A stretch of DNA of 64,000 nt from Entamoeba histolytica HM-1:IMSS (lineage: Eukaryota > Evosea > Mastigamoebida > Endamoebidae): positions 1-64,000 of the forward strand of contig NW_001914916.1 in NCBI RefSeq assembly GCF_000208925.1, written 5' to 3'. A model generated the notes under the pieces. The model did no database searches and was not told the origin of the DNA. It saw only the letters and a program-made list of their open reading frames with translations. This document shows, piece after piece, positions 63,661 to 64,000 of the stretch. The translations under genes were made by a program, and so were the position numbers. Numbering within the stretch: the first letter of the stretch is position 1; each line of letters begins with the position of its first letter.

Positions 63661-64000
63661 TCATGGACTTTTCTCTATACTTAATAATTCAGAACATTTA
63701 CTTTTAAATGAATTTAAATTGATATGACTTTCAGAAAGAACAAAATCTTCTAATGGTTCATTTGGTTTTATTTTACTTTTTGTTGAAATATCAGATATTG
63801 TTGATGCTCTTTTTCTGGTATGAAATTCTTTTTGATTTAAAGGTAATAATGAAACTTCTTTTTTTGACCGAGGAGTTGTATTTCCACTTAAAGGTTGATA
63901 AATTAATGGATGATTTATTTCTCTTTTTTTTCTTTGTTTTTCTTTTTCTTCTACAAATGTTGGAATAAGAACAAGTCCTTTCAATTTTGGAACTTCTTTT
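63661..64000 (-). CDS. C-terminal part of an unknown protein, cut by the window edge
   Basis: The minus-strand frame is open from the window edge to the stop at 63661, about 112 codons. It is Ser/Lys-rich and probably disordered: EEKEKQRKKREINHP, then NTTPRSKKEVSLLP, then KRASTISDISTKSKI, which look like kinase target sites. There is no folded-domain signature. The gene's start lies beyond the window. Confidence 0.6.
   Translation of the reverse strand, partial: KEVPKLKGLVLIPTFVEEKEKQRKKREINHPLIYQPLSGNTTPRSKKEVSLLPLNQKEFHTRKRASTISDISTKSKIKPNEPLEDFVLSESHINLNSFKSKCSELLSIEKSP

Overview
The window is nuclear DNA of a very AT-rich protist, almost certainly Entamoeba histolytica or a sibling species. 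Supporting evidence: protein genes packed 70-300 bp apart on both strands; short introns that mostly open GTTTGT and close TAG; fragments of R2/R4-type non-LTR retrotransposons (EhLINE-like); and recognisable Entamoeba proteins such as inositol-tetrakisphosphate 1-kinase, ornithine decarboxylase, a FYVE-type RhoGEF and an ITPK/CDC34/TGS1 set. Starts were placed at ATG codons, and introns were added where a reading frame continues upstream of its first ATG. I saw no tRNA, rRNA or CRISPR.

Layout. 1-2.7 kb: end of an acidic protein, then empty AT-rich DNA. 2.7-12.7 kb: acid-sphingomyelinase-like phosphodiesterase, atypical Rab-like GTPase, FG-GAP membrane protein, CDC34-type E2, a tail-anchored protein, a Lys-rich repeat protein and a RhoGEF-PH-FYVE protein. 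12.7-17.5 kb: gene-free DNA and a decayed LINE on the minus strand with a 100-N assembly gap. 17.5-32.5 kb: LRR/F-box-like protein, BSD-TBC-TLDc protein, EF-hand protein, amino-acid permease, Rap-GAP, ITPK1 and a 1600-aa ABCC transporter. 32.7-35 kb: a fresh 5'-truncated LINE with a 32-bp target-site duplication, next to a gapped and frameshifted copy of an XPG/Rad2 nuclease gene. 35-47 kb: F-box/membrane/Cys-rich protein, cupin, TGS1, SAM hydrolase and two RasGEF paralogs. 47.4-49.5 kb: the complete XPG/Rad2 gene, inverted relative to the first copy. 49.5-53.2 kb: gene-free DNA holding a 645-bp structured insertion. 53.2-64 kb: RalGAP-beta-like protein, dual-specificity phosphatase with an in-frame stop, ornithine decarboxylase, DENN-zinc finger protein and two unknowns.

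Together the genes lean towards small-GTPase control and signalling: a Rab-like GTPase, RhoGEF, two RasGEFs, RapGAP, RalGAP-like, TBC-TLDc and DENN proteins. The rest covers polyamine, inositol-phosphate and SAM metabolism, transport, ubiquitination and DNA repair.

The most unusual signal is a small non-coding retroposon family. Three insertions (18.6, 41.2 and 52.1-52.7 kb) have target-site duplications of 23, 27 and 14 bp and share one structured 3' end of about 95 nt, but they differ at the 5' end, as 5'-truncated reverse-transcribed copies do. The longest copy has, at its inferred 5' terminus, an interleaved set of helices with the same order as an HDV-like double pseudoknot. Sequence details do not fully match that ribozyme class.
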